A stretch of DNA of 64,000 nt from Triplophysa rosa (lineage: Eukaryota > Chordata > Actinopteri > Cypriniformes > Nemacheilidae): the NCBI RefSeq assembly GCF_024868665.1, contig NC_079900.1, positions 5,519,038 to 5,583,037 on the forward strand. Direction: 5' to 3'. Both the position numbers and the translations under genes were made by a program. The notes under the pieces are model-generated. The model did not search any database. It had not been told where the DNA came from and saw only the letters and a program-made list of their open reading frames with translations. Shown one piece after another: positions 50,331 to 64,000 of the stretch (position 1 is the first letter of the stretch; each line of letters opens with the position of its first letter).

Positions 50331-51651
50331 GAATAGTATTAAGCGGGGTTCTTGGAAAGTTTCAGTTTTGCTTAAATTATGATTTAACAAAATAAGGCAA
50401 GATGAGCAACTAAACATCAATCATATAAACAGATCCTAGATTTCTAAATTGCTTCAGTTTGAGATTAAGCTACATGATCAGTTTGTCTGTACTAAAGTAC
50501 TAAATCTTTTAGGTTTAAGATTAATTCATAATGGGCAGTTTAATAAAATGATCAAGAATGCTAAATGAAATCCAGTTTTTTATCTTTATATGATATATGA
50601 TGTGATTTGATCCTGTGGGGTAGGAGACACTTAAATGAATCCTAAAATATTTCTAACTAATCACAAAACCATAAACTCTCAAGATTCTTGAATGTATACA
50701 TTAGTTATTGTTTAAACTTCAGGATAAATCAGGTATGATTTTTACATGAAAGATAAAAATCAAGTTTTACTTCAAAGCACAGCCCATTAAACTATAATAT
50801 TTTTACTATAGTGATGTCAACGATGTGTTACAGCTAAACTTATGCAGGTGTTTTATTTACATAAGTAAAACAAAACATAGGAAAAAATTATGTAATGGAG
50901 CAATGACCTTACGTAAGATACACAACCACAACAATTCACCAAAATGTAACAAAAACATTCAGACGTGTTCTGGGAAAACAGAGCAAACTGCCTGACTATA
51001 TTCTAGAGCTGAAACTTTCACTCTTGTGAAACATGCAAGCTGTCTGGTCATGTGTGTTCCTGCTATGTGCCACAAACACGTGAAACAGCCCTAGATTCTG
51101 AGTTACAAAACCACAGTACTAGCAGTATAAACAACCTGTGGTTCAAAAATGTAGCGTGAAAGAAAAAACATTTGTGGCGACAGTACATTTTTTGTGAGAT
51201 GTGGTTACGAAAAGAGCGAAAACAAGATTGCAGGCTAATAGAACATAATAGAACAAAAACAATTAATAACATAATTACTGAAGAAACAAAAACAGTCCTC
51301 ATTATACTATAACAGTATTCATAACTTTAACTATCTTATGTTTTTTTTTTTTTTATTACGCCTCCAATTTGACACCGGATTTTTAGGAAACCTAGATAAA
51401 AAGAACAAGCCTTTTCAACCGGAGAGAAAAAAAAACAGTTTCAGTGGTTTTTAAGATCAAACCGCGTAAAGTGAGACTGTCGGATTTACGTTATGTTGAT
51501 ACCACATCTTAAAGCAAAAGACATCAGTCGCAAAAAATTCCCCACAACACTGCCTATATCTGACAAATCCAATCTATTTTTACACACAAAATTTTAAGTT
51601 TGTGTAACCAACTAACGCACACTTAAAACAAATGAAAGAGCATTAGTATTG

Positions 51652-51921
51652 CTTCCAGTCAAAACTAAGGGACAGATACAATCCAAAATAAAAATTTTGT
51701 CATCATTAATTTACCCTCATGTCAATCAAAACCATATATGGCTCTGTGGTTTTGTGTCCATACAATGGAAGTCAATGAGGGCCAATGTTGTTTGGTTACC
51801 AACGTTCTTCAGAATATCTTCTTTGGTGTTCTGCACATGAAAGAAAGTCATGCAGGTTTGAAATGTCATGATGGTGAATAAATGCTGAAATAATTTTGGG
51901 TGAATGAGTGGTTCACCTTTA
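51652..51921. mobile_element. Angel-like element, diverged
   Basis: Has TTTTGTCATCATTAATTTAC, GTCCATACAATGGAAGTCAA, GAATATCTTCTTTGGTGTTC and GGTTCACCTTTAAAA. It abuts the next copy. Confidence 0.65.
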
Positions 51922-52198
51922 AAATGACATGAAATAATCTTGTCATTTCAAACCTGTATGACTTTCTTTCTTCCACAGAACACAAAAGAAGATATTTTGA
52001 AAAATGTTGTTGACAGCCCCCCATTCACTTGCATTGGTTACAATAGAAGTGAATGGGGGGCTGTGCTGTTCTGTTACCACATTTTTCAAAATATCTTCTT
52101 TTGTGTTCTGCGGAAGAAAGTCATACAGGTTTGAAATGACAAGAGGGTGAGTAAAGGATGACAGAAGTTTCCTTTTGAAGGTGAACTACTCCTTTAAA
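51922..52198. mobile_element. Angel-like element, well preserved hairpin
   Basis: GTCATTTCAAACCTGTATGA and TCATACAGGTTTGAAATGAC are exact inverses, as are ACACAAAAGAAGATATTTTG and CAAAATATCTTCTTTTGTGT. The centre carries CAGCCCCCCATTCACTTGCA and an inverse. Confidence 0.85.
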
Positions 52199-52772
52199 GT
52201 CACCATGAAAAGGAAGTTGCGATTGACTACTTTTCCGTACTCTTTTTTTTTGTTGCTGGCGTCATGTGGTGAAGAATTGTTGTTGAGAGGGGGAGAGGAG
52301 CTTAATGTTTTTAATTAAAGATTACAAGTGCAAATGAATAAAAAAAATAATGCTGTGCATGGATAAATCATTTATAATAATCACTGCAACACTGTGTAAA
52401 ACACAATTTTCCTGTTTGATTACATTTAAGACAGCTTCCTGTACAATTTTTCCTGTTCGAATATCTGTTACAATATGCGTAAAATAACACAGACCACATG
52501 AACTAAATTCACTTTTAACACACATTTCTATCTATCTACATCTATATCTATATGTGTCTATTACTGCATTTGATTGATTTGTGAGACATCGCCAATACAA
52601 CTCTATCAGCTCTTTTGAGTAGGAGGTGCAGGTGTGAATCCTGAGCCCAACATGTTTGTACGAGAATATGCGAAAGTGTGTCTGTCTGCGGGTGGTATAA
52701 CACTTTACGAAAGTGTGAGTGTGATTGTTTATTTGCTGTGGTTTTCAGAAACCGTGCTCCAAAATGTCAGGC

Positions 52773-53523
52773 TTAATTAGACACGCCCTTGACCTCCATG
52801 TCCTTCAGCAGCTTGTGCAGCCGTTTGCTGAGAAAGTTCTGCTCCGTCCACTTCACTGCAGAGGGAACACGAGATTATAGCTTGGTTTAGTAATTCAAAG
52901 AAAATGTAAATGTCTTCTATCAGGTGCAAAATCTGCCACCATTATACCAGTTAGTGCTTTTCGATATCATTCAGCAAGACACTGAATAAAACAAGTTAAA
53001 ATCTTGAAGCTTACCCAAGTCATTGGTTTTGTGGCCGTGCCAGTGCTCTGGATCATGGATGAAGTCTGGTAGGGGATGATGGACATATGAGTCCTTAACC
53101 AAAGAGGACCACGCCACTGGAGGCCCTGTGAAAGTGGACACGGAATGTTAAAAGTGAAATGGGTGTGATTCTACAGTCTGACAGAGCTCAGATTTGTGTG
53201 CGCGTGACAAACCAGGAAAGATATTTGCACGCTGATAGTGGCTCATCATATGATAGGATGTGTGTTCATCTGTGTAGCTTGAGCTTGTTTGAGAGTAATG
53301 TGGTGCACATAGTGGAGGAACCTGTGGGCAAGACAATCTGCACACCTAACATACACACGAATACACAAACGCAGACATCGACATTGGTATGCATACACGC
53401 AGATACATTTTATGCAATGCAATATTATTCATTATTTTGAATGCTGAATTACAAACCGGTTTGCTCAGAACTAACATGATTTCTGTTGTCTGTCTTCTTC
53501 TCTGACTGACTGATGGAAGTCAT
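52773..53523 (-). CDS. Small conserved protein, possible TEX33/CIMIP4 homologue
   Basis: Three exons joined cleanly: 53523-53457, 53125-53015 and 52855-52773, both junctions phase 1, giving only 86 residues. It starts MTSISQSEKKTDNRNHVSSE, continues with VHHPLPDFIHDPEHWHGHK and TNDLVKWTEQNFLSKRLHKL, and ends MEVKGVSN. It has no signal peptide and no membrane segment; the C-terminus is basic and probably helical. I tentatively relate it to TEX33 (ciliary microtubule inner protein 4), mainly because that gene lies between IL2RB and MPST on human 22q12; the PDFIHDPEHWHGH block should settle it. The first donor (ACCG|GTTTGT) is weak, so further 5' exons cannot be excluded. Confidence 0.6.
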
Positions 53524-55005
53524 CCTGGAAATGTTCCCATGCCTGTTAGAGGAAGTATGAATATCTTGCCAGCCTTTTAACTAATGACATGTACACTTTT
53601 GAAAGCTGTATGCATGCTTTATTAAGAAGAAGAAGACAGCAGAACATTTTGGCGAACTCAAATATTTATAATTACATAGTTAAAGTTTAGTTACTTGACA
53701 CATCAAACCTTATTATTTTTTGTCCAAATTGACAGTCTGGATTTTGCAGCTTGCATACACTTACTAACATCCTGAAAACTAACTTACTCCACAGTAGCAA
53801 CAAATTTTACATCGTCTCGCTATAGAAACCATGGCTAAGCTATGATATTTGTAGTAAAGCTATAAAATGATCGGACCTGTTAGGTTTAAGAGGTGGGAGT
53901 CCGCACCTTCCGCCCAGCGCTTGTTGTGGTTGACGTGGGTTAAACTCTATATGCATACAGCGTCGATATAAATAATTCATCCACTTCTCCTGAAACCCAC
54001 GCCACTGTGACTACACAAAACTATGACTCATCTTACACACGTTTCATAACACAACAAAACAAACATCTGCGAAGTTATATAAATACAACAAAGCAAAATA
54101 AATAAATGTGGGGGGGCATCCTTACTAAAATTATGCTGCCCCATGAAAGAAGACTGTAGAATACTTTAATAATAAACTGTAGTAAAATTAGTCATTTTGA
54201 AAATACTATAGTAGTTTATTAATTCACAAGTTAGTGAAGTAATACATCACTACAGAATACTGAAGTATGCATACAAATTATTAGTTTACCATAGTAAATA
54301 CTGAAGTACAGTATATTGTAGCATTTTTTTCTTGTGGACAATAGTCACCATGGTTTTTTGGTGTTATTTGCAGTAAAACCATAGCAACAACACATTTACT
54401 ATGGTCTCACCACAATAACAATAATAGTTTAGACATGGTTTTGTCGTAGAACTATGGTAGTAAAATTGTAATCAATCCATCAAAAAAAAGATTATTACCA
54501 CATTTTTACTGTAATAAAACCATGGCTACTTTTCCTAGGGGCATCTTGGGCAGATTGAATGAAAAGGCTTAAATAAACAAACAACCATATGTAACGTAAT
54601 AACCACTTTTTCATTTTAATCCAACTAATTCATGCACTTACATAGACTTGTCACATATAAGAAACGTCCAGTTGTTTATAGTCATATGTCCTATGATATC
54701 ATTGCTTAGGGTGAAAGTTGTTCTACATTAACTTCAACCGGGTTACCATTAAAACACAATCACCAACAATATAGTCACAGAACAGGCAACATCAACTCTC
54801 TTCTTGGTTCTTTTCATCTTTATACTGGTCTGTACTGGGTTCTTGGCTCAGTTCTGTGCAGAAGCAGGATTGAGCAAATCTTTAGCCACAGTTCTACTTA
54901 GCTGCAGTTGTAGGACTTTCATTGAGTGATGAACGGTCCTGGAACGGAAACTATGCAAAAACGTGATATGTTCAGCACAGGCTGCGAGTTCATGTACTTT
55001 CCGTT
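53524..55005. other. Intergenic region between the TEX33-like gene and ube2i
   Basis: AT-rich. About 54120-54545 is the second copy of the ACCATGG/CTATGG interspersed repeat also seen at 3440-3800. The part below 55006 probably includes the ube2i 3' untranslated region. Nothing else recognised. Confidence 0.5.
54120..54545. repeat. Interspersed ACCAT/CTATGG repeat, second copy
   Basis: Shares TACTATGGTCTCACCACAAT-like and ACTGTAATAAAACCATGGCT-like blocks with 3440-3800. Boundaries are uncertain. Confidence 0.5.
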
Positions 55006-59717
<4,712 letters not shown>

Positions 59718-61441
59718 TCATGGCTGTTTTCCTTTTCCCTCAGAGATCACATGTTCAGGAGCAGCCTTGGTGAACCACTCAGCCCATGCTCCGTCGTACA
59801 GGCACACGCCCAGATGGCCGCACAGGTGAGCGGCGAGGGCGATGTGACAGGCAGTTACACCCGAGCCACAGGTGACCCAGAAGGGCTTCTGCATGTCAAC
59901 GCCAGCCTGCAGGAAAAGCTTGGAAAGTTCCTCCACGGGAAGTTCCAAACCTGTTGTCTTGTCCATGAAGCTGGCGAAAGGCATGTTGATAGTGCCAGGG
60001 ATATGCCCAGGTTCAATGTCTGAGATACAAGGAGAGATAAAGATAATGCGCCTGCAAAATGTTGGATATTGTACAGTTTACTATAATAAAATAGTAACAA
60101 TAAATAAAAAAAAGTTAATGTCACCCCTTGTGACGTCATATGCATACTGAGAATACGAGGCTACAAGCTGCAAAAAGTTTGTGCACAGTCTAAAGTCCTT
60201 GCAAAAAGTGAGAGGGGTAAAGTGCATTATGCCCAGTGTTGGGTAAGTTACTCTGAAAAGGTAATTAATTACTATTTACTAATTACATATTCAATAGTGT
60301 AATTAGATTACTGTACAAATTACTCTCTCCAAAAAGTATTTAGTTACTTATTACTAATTACTTTCTCTATCCTATATCCATCTTGATTATAGTTAAGTGA
60401 TTCAAGGATAGACATGAAACGGCTTGTTTAATTCATTCAAATAAATAATATTAAACTACATAAAGTACTCTTATTTACTGACCAAAGTATTACAAATGTG
60501 AGAATTATACATTAAAGCACAGATTTTAAAGTTAGACTTTGAATTTTGATGTCAATTCCACTATTGCACACACATATACTGTATTACACAAAGTATTTAG
60601 TTTAATTACATCAGAAGTAACTGTAATTAAATTACAGAAAAAATAAGAGTAATGCCTTACTTTACTTTTTCAAGGGAAAAGTAATTAAATTACAGTAACT
60701 AATTACTTAGTAACTAGTTACACACAACACTGATTATGCCTCACAGAGGAAATAATAACCAAATTGAACTAACAACGTTAAGCTAAGTAAATATACCACA
60801 CCATACGATTTTGCAAGTATGACAACTAACAATCCATAACGTTACTTACTTGCCCTTGGCTCTGGTTCAACCCCACGAAACCTTCCCTTGGCTCTAGCGT
60901 CGACCACTTGAACCGTCTTGGTTTTTGTGTTGTCCAGAACGTCTTCGTAAGTTTTCACCCAGGACCCGTTAAAGGTCGCTTTAAACTCGGTGCGTTGTGG
61001 TTTCGTGTACTGCTCGGTAACGGGATGACCCTCTCGTAGCCAGCTCTTGAACCCACCGTCCAGAACCGAAACCGAATTGTGACCAAACACCCTAAACATC
61101 CACCATACCCGTGGCGCAGAGAACGAGCCGAAGTCGCTGGCATCGTAAACGACGACATGAGTGTTGTTCCCTATTCCCAAATTACCCACGTAGTCTGCAA
61201 ACTCGCCCTTGCTGGGCAGCATGTGGTCAAACTCCGAGCTTTTGTCACAGCACTCGTCGATGTCGAAAAACGAGGCTCCGGGAATGTGAGTTTGTTTAAA
61301 TTCGTCCTTGGCATTGCGATTAATTTGAGATAAATACCAAGACGCGTCTAATATTCGCAGGTTTGGTCCCACTCGGTTGCTTTTGACAGCATCCGCGAGC
61401 CATCGCGCTGCCACGAGAGCTCGAGTCTGAGCAGCAGCCAT
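59718..61441 (-). CDS. mpst: MPST: 3-mercaptopyruvate sulfurtransferase
   Basis: Two exons, 61441-60850 and 60019-59718, joined in phase 1, giving 297 residues as in human MPST. Two rhodanese domains: the N-terminal one with LRILDASWYL, HIPGASFFDID and APRVWWMFRVFGHNSVSVLD; the C-terminal one with HIPGTINMPF and the catalytic loop CGSGVTAC, nucleophile Cys248. CGSGVTAC separates MPST from thiosulfate sulfurtransferase (CRKGVTAC). The start has an ideal context (GCCACCATGG). The enzyme transfers sulfur from 3-mercaptopyruvate to thiol acceptors in cytosol and mitochondria and contributes to H2S formation. The 168-aa-like first exon carries the linker PEPRA at its end. Its intron contains a hAT-like element with target duplication. 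Confidence 0.96.
60234..60732. mobile_element. hAT-like element with 8-bp target duplication in mpst intron
   Basis: Begins CAGTGTTGGGTAAGTTACTC and ends AGTTACACACAACACTG, inverted termini. Flanked by identical ATTATGCC at 60226-60233 and 60733-60740. The interior is AATTACTAATTAC-rich. Non-coding, 499 bp. Confidence 0.85.
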
Positions 61442-61682
61442 GGTGGCACTCACGCGCTCCCCTCCTGTACAACTGGTTTAGGGCAGTCTGTGCTGCGTGT
61501 AATGAACCAGCGTTGCTCAAAGATTCCATTGGTGTGTTGTTTGTTAAATAAAGTAAGGGATCCTATATTTCACGGCCATTTAAATTCACATTTATTTTAC
61601 GATATAACTTTTTGTCCGGCATTTTGACTGTGTTAAGGAATGTTGTAAATAACCTACATGTAAATCAGCTGTACAACCGCGA

Positions 61683-61754
61683 GGGGGTATAGCTCAGTGG
61701 TAGAGCATTTGACTGCAGATCAAGAGGTCCCCGGTTCAAATCCGGGTGCCCCCT
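61683..61754 (+). tRNA. tRNA-Cys (GCA)
   Basis: A 72-nt cloverleaf with no intron. The acceptor stem is GGGGGTA with TGCCCCC; the D arm is GCTCAGTGGTAGAGC; the anticodon arm TTTGACTGCAGATCAAG has GCA in the loop; the T arm is CCCGGTTCAAATCCGGG; the discriminator base is T, as expected for cysteine tRNA. A and B boxes are intact, so it looks functional. It lies 241 bp from and head-to-head with the mpst start. Confidence 0.97.
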
Positions 61755-63151
61755 GGGTGACGTTTTTGTGTTTCTTTTCAAGAGCAGTGGATGTGCTGAT
61801 AGCCAGTTCTTAACGAATAAAATCGGACTATTAATGGAAACCGTTTACCGAGTCACAGAGAGGTACTTGGATTCTAATGAATGTATAAAATACAAGAGCT
61901 TGGAGCTTTATAGAAGAGGCGTGACAATTGCATTTTTGTAATATCTCTGTATTTATGAAACAATGCTTTGCTCAGTTGTTCAATGCTTTGGTAAAATTGT
62001 AAAAACACGCAATCATGCCAATAAAGTATCTTGAAATGGAAAATTATGTCTAGATGAAAGATGAAATGGCTTGTTTTTACTTGTGGCACAGCTATGAACA
62101 CTATGAAACCATCTTTATCTATTCTCAATAAATCTTGCTTCTGAAATAGCAGGGATTTCTCATATGCTGTCTATGCACGTTCTTTGTGTGTGGTTTAATG
62201 AATTAGAGGAAAAGGTTGTTTTTCACTGCTTTGTTTTTGTTAAAGACTTATTATGTTATTAGTCACATTATGTTATTTATTATTTCTCAAAGTATGAAGC
62301 CTAATAAGAATGATATACTTCTAAAGGTTTATATCTAAGGTATTGTTTTTTAGTAATGTCCACAAACTGAGGGCGAATTTGGTCTCCATCTTTTAGATGT
62401 TGATATCTAGCTGTTTATTGGTTGGATTTTCATACTGTTATGGAGTCCACAGAATAATGCCGCTAGAAAAGTTGTGGGAAATATCCACCAGCTGCAACAA
62501 GAATTGCATGTTTTCCTCTAGAAAGCTTCTTATTTTTGCTTTCGTGAGTTATTTATATTATTTTATAGTAAGACAAGTAAAACACTTTCAAGGCGAATTA
62601 ATCAGCATTTATTTATATATTTTGGAAATGTTTTACAAGACATTCTTTATTATATGCATACAGTATATCTTTTAGAAATAATTGTTAAAAGAGAAAATGA
62701 TGTAAAATGCAAAAATGTGTAATGTAAAATAACATAACATAAGACAGCTGAGTGTTTTGATACATATTTTCAACATTGAAAACTTTTTTTTTCTTTAAAC
62801 CAAGACAGAACAAAGCTGTTAAAACACAAACATAGAAGAAACTGGTTTACTCAAAATAGTGAAACAATACTGTATATTAAGGACAGCCCAAAATATAATA
62901 AAAATAACTTTTGTTAACCTATCATAAAAATCATGTCATTGCAAAACTTTTATTTGAGTCATTACAAGTCGTTTTAACAATATAACATTTTGTGTTGTTT
63001 TACTAGCCACAGGAATCATATCAAAGCTGAAAATGAATGGTGCGTGCTGAAAATAAAGAGCATGTTTGTCATTATTACAATATATGTCAAGCTATTTACT
63101 CCTTTAGCTTTCCAAAAACAAGTGTCTTGTTCTAAGTTTGTCAAAGTCCTT
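61755..63151. other. Intergenic region between tRNA-Cys and the synthetase-like gene
   Basis: Very AT-rich. The right part probably includes the 3' untranslated region of the synthetase-like gene. No other gene or named repeat recognised. Confidence 0.5.
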
Positions 63152-64000
63152 TTAAGGCATGTACTTTTTGGCCTTTAGTCTGGGTATAATTTGCATGTCT
63201 CTGACATCATTGTGCTGGAGAAGCCAGCATAGGTATCTCTCTGTGCCCATACCCCATCCACTTGTTGAAAGAGGGATAACTTGACGCATGTTGATGTACC
63301 ACTTGTATGAATCTTCCTGTACTGCGTGATGTTGTAATGCTTCTCTTACTATTTCAGGAGTGGAGTGACGTTCCCCAAGCCCCACTGTCTCCCCTAATCC
63401 AAAGAGAAGGTCTGCTGCCTTAGCTTTTCTTCGTCCTGAACCTTCAACGTATGCTTGGTAAAAGGGCACTCCAAGATGATCCATTTCTGTTAGCCAAACA
63501 GCACCTCCATACTTCTCTATTAGAACCTTTTCTCCTTTACGTGTTAGCTTTCTCCCAAAATGGGGTTGTCCTTCTTGAACCCATTCAAGGCAGTCAGATG
63601 AAGGCATTATGTGAATGGCTTGGTCCAAGGTTATTTTTGGAAGAGGTTCTTTTAAACTCTTGAGCAGTTTATGGACATGAGATAGTGTACCTGCTGCATC
63701 AAGGATAATGTTTGAGTGTTCTTTTAGCATTGCTTGAGTCATATGGGCAACATAGCATTCAGCTATACGTATTGCAGCATCCATGTCACCAAGTAGCTCA
63801 CATTCAACATGGTAGAACTGGTTGAGATGTGTAGCATCAGGATCCTCCCCTCGGAAACTGGGGGACACATAGTAAGCCCCAGGAAGACCTTCCTGAAACC
63901 TTAAGAAGTACTCTAAAACAAACTGCATAGAATCAGCAAGATACACATCTTGGCCCAACATGTTGACAAACACGGGCTCCGAATCTGACCCCAGGCCCAT
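63152..64000 (-). CDS. Asparaginyl-tRNA-synthetase-like class II catalytic domain protein, partial at window edge
   Basis: A single uninterrupted frame of 282 visible residues, open at the right edge, ending KAKKYMP. It matches the class IIb (Asp/Asn/Lys-tRNA synthetase) core: VYLADSMQFVLEYFLR near the start, motif 2 as PSFRGEDPDATHLNQFYHVE (Arg50, Glu52 and Glu66 of the visible part), then SYKWYINMRQVIPLSTSGWG and motif 3 with GMGTERYLCWLL (Glu254-Arg255) and VRDMQIIPR. Motif 1 and any anticodon-binding domain would lie beyond the window. It differs clearly from vertebrate NARS1, NARS2 and DARS as I remember them (HLNQF in place of the usual HLxEF, an unusual tail). Possible roles are a divergent AsnRS or an AsnRS-derived amino-acid ligase such as archaeal AS-AR. 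The lack of introns over 849 bp is unusual next to its neighbours. Confidence 0.8.
   Translation of the reverse strand: MGLGSDSEPVFVNMLGQDVYLADSMQFVLEYFLRFQEGLPGAYYVSPSFRGEDPDATHLNQFYHVECELLGDMDAAIRIAECYVAHMTQAMLKEHSNIILDAAGTLSHVHKLLKSLKEPLPKITLDQAIHIMPSSDCLEWVQEGQPHFGRKLTRKGEKVLIEKYGGAVWLTEMDHLGVPFYQAYVEGSGRRKAKAADLLFGLGETVGLGERHSTPEIVREALQHHAVQEDSYKWYINMRQVIPLSTSGWGMGTERYLCWLLQHNDVRDMQIIPRLKAKKYMP

Larger units (their letters stand above)
44285..52772. other. Intergenic region between il2rb start and the TEX33-like gene
   Basis: No gene recognised in 8.5 kb. It contains four Angel-like elements, two foldback or MITE structures at 45290-45600, a CTGTAAAAA-type MITE, two short palindromic MITEs at 48920-49415 and a (TC)n tract at 47195-47240. 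The remaining open frames are short and AT-rich. Confidence 0.5.

Noticed and set aside
59718..61441. Thiosulfate sulfurtransferase (TST) instead of MPST
   Set aside because: The active-site loop is CGSGVTAC, the MPST form, not CRKGVTAC.
61442..61453. Longer mpst start at 61453
   Set aside because: It begins with GTG; the ATG at 61441 has an ideal Kozak context and gives the human length.

Overview
The window is a stretch of a teleost genome, most likely a cyprinid. The genes are spliced vertebrate genes with compact GT-AG introns. The spaces between them are AT-rich and full of fish-type repeats: hAT-like DNA elements with intact 8-bp target duplications, Angel-like inverted-repeat elements, a V-SINE and an L2-type LINE. 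A 470-base assembly gap lies at 41365-41834. All splice junctions given here were read by hand from GT/AG signals, reading phase and family alignment from memory.

Layout. 1638-4234 (-) is wfikkn2, two exons, a secreted multidomain protease-inhibitor-like binder of myostatin/GDF11-type ligands. 9183-13190 (-) is ankrd40, five exons. 14365-16131 (-) is mettl26, six exons. 16.9-27.4 kb (+) holds an Fc-receptor-like immunoglobulin-superfamily gene (seven visible exons, 23503-27367, with a frame break in its second Ig domain). Upstream of it lie a decayed copy of its promoter and first exon (about 16895-17240), a broken L2 LINE carrying a nested hAT, and assorted MITEs. 30003-31809 (-) is c1qtnf6 and 38546-44284 (-) is il2rb with nine exons. 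52773-53523 (-) is a very small conserved gene that may be TEX33/CIMIP4. 55006-58629 (-) is ube2i (UBC9, complete, 158 residues). 59718-61441 (-) is mpst (complete, 297 residues). A tRNA-Cys(GCA) is at 61683-61754 (+). The right edge (63152-64000, -) is an intronless reading frame for the catalytic core of a class II asparaginyl-tRNA-synthetase-like enzyme, open at the window end.

Context. The gene order mixes blocks that lie on three human chromosomes: WFIKKN2-ANKRD40 (17q21), METTL26 and UBE2I (16p13.3), and C1QTNF6-IL2RB-TEX33-MPST (22q12). Apart from the c1qtnf6/il2rb/mpst neighbourhood the genes do not form one pathway. The most interesting items are the synthetase-like gene at the edge, the duplicated Fc-receptor-like first exon with a lost start codon, the 86-residue TEX33-like gene, the cleanly delimited hAT insertions, and a clustered CCGTCAGA repeat with a coding relic inside ube2i intron 2.
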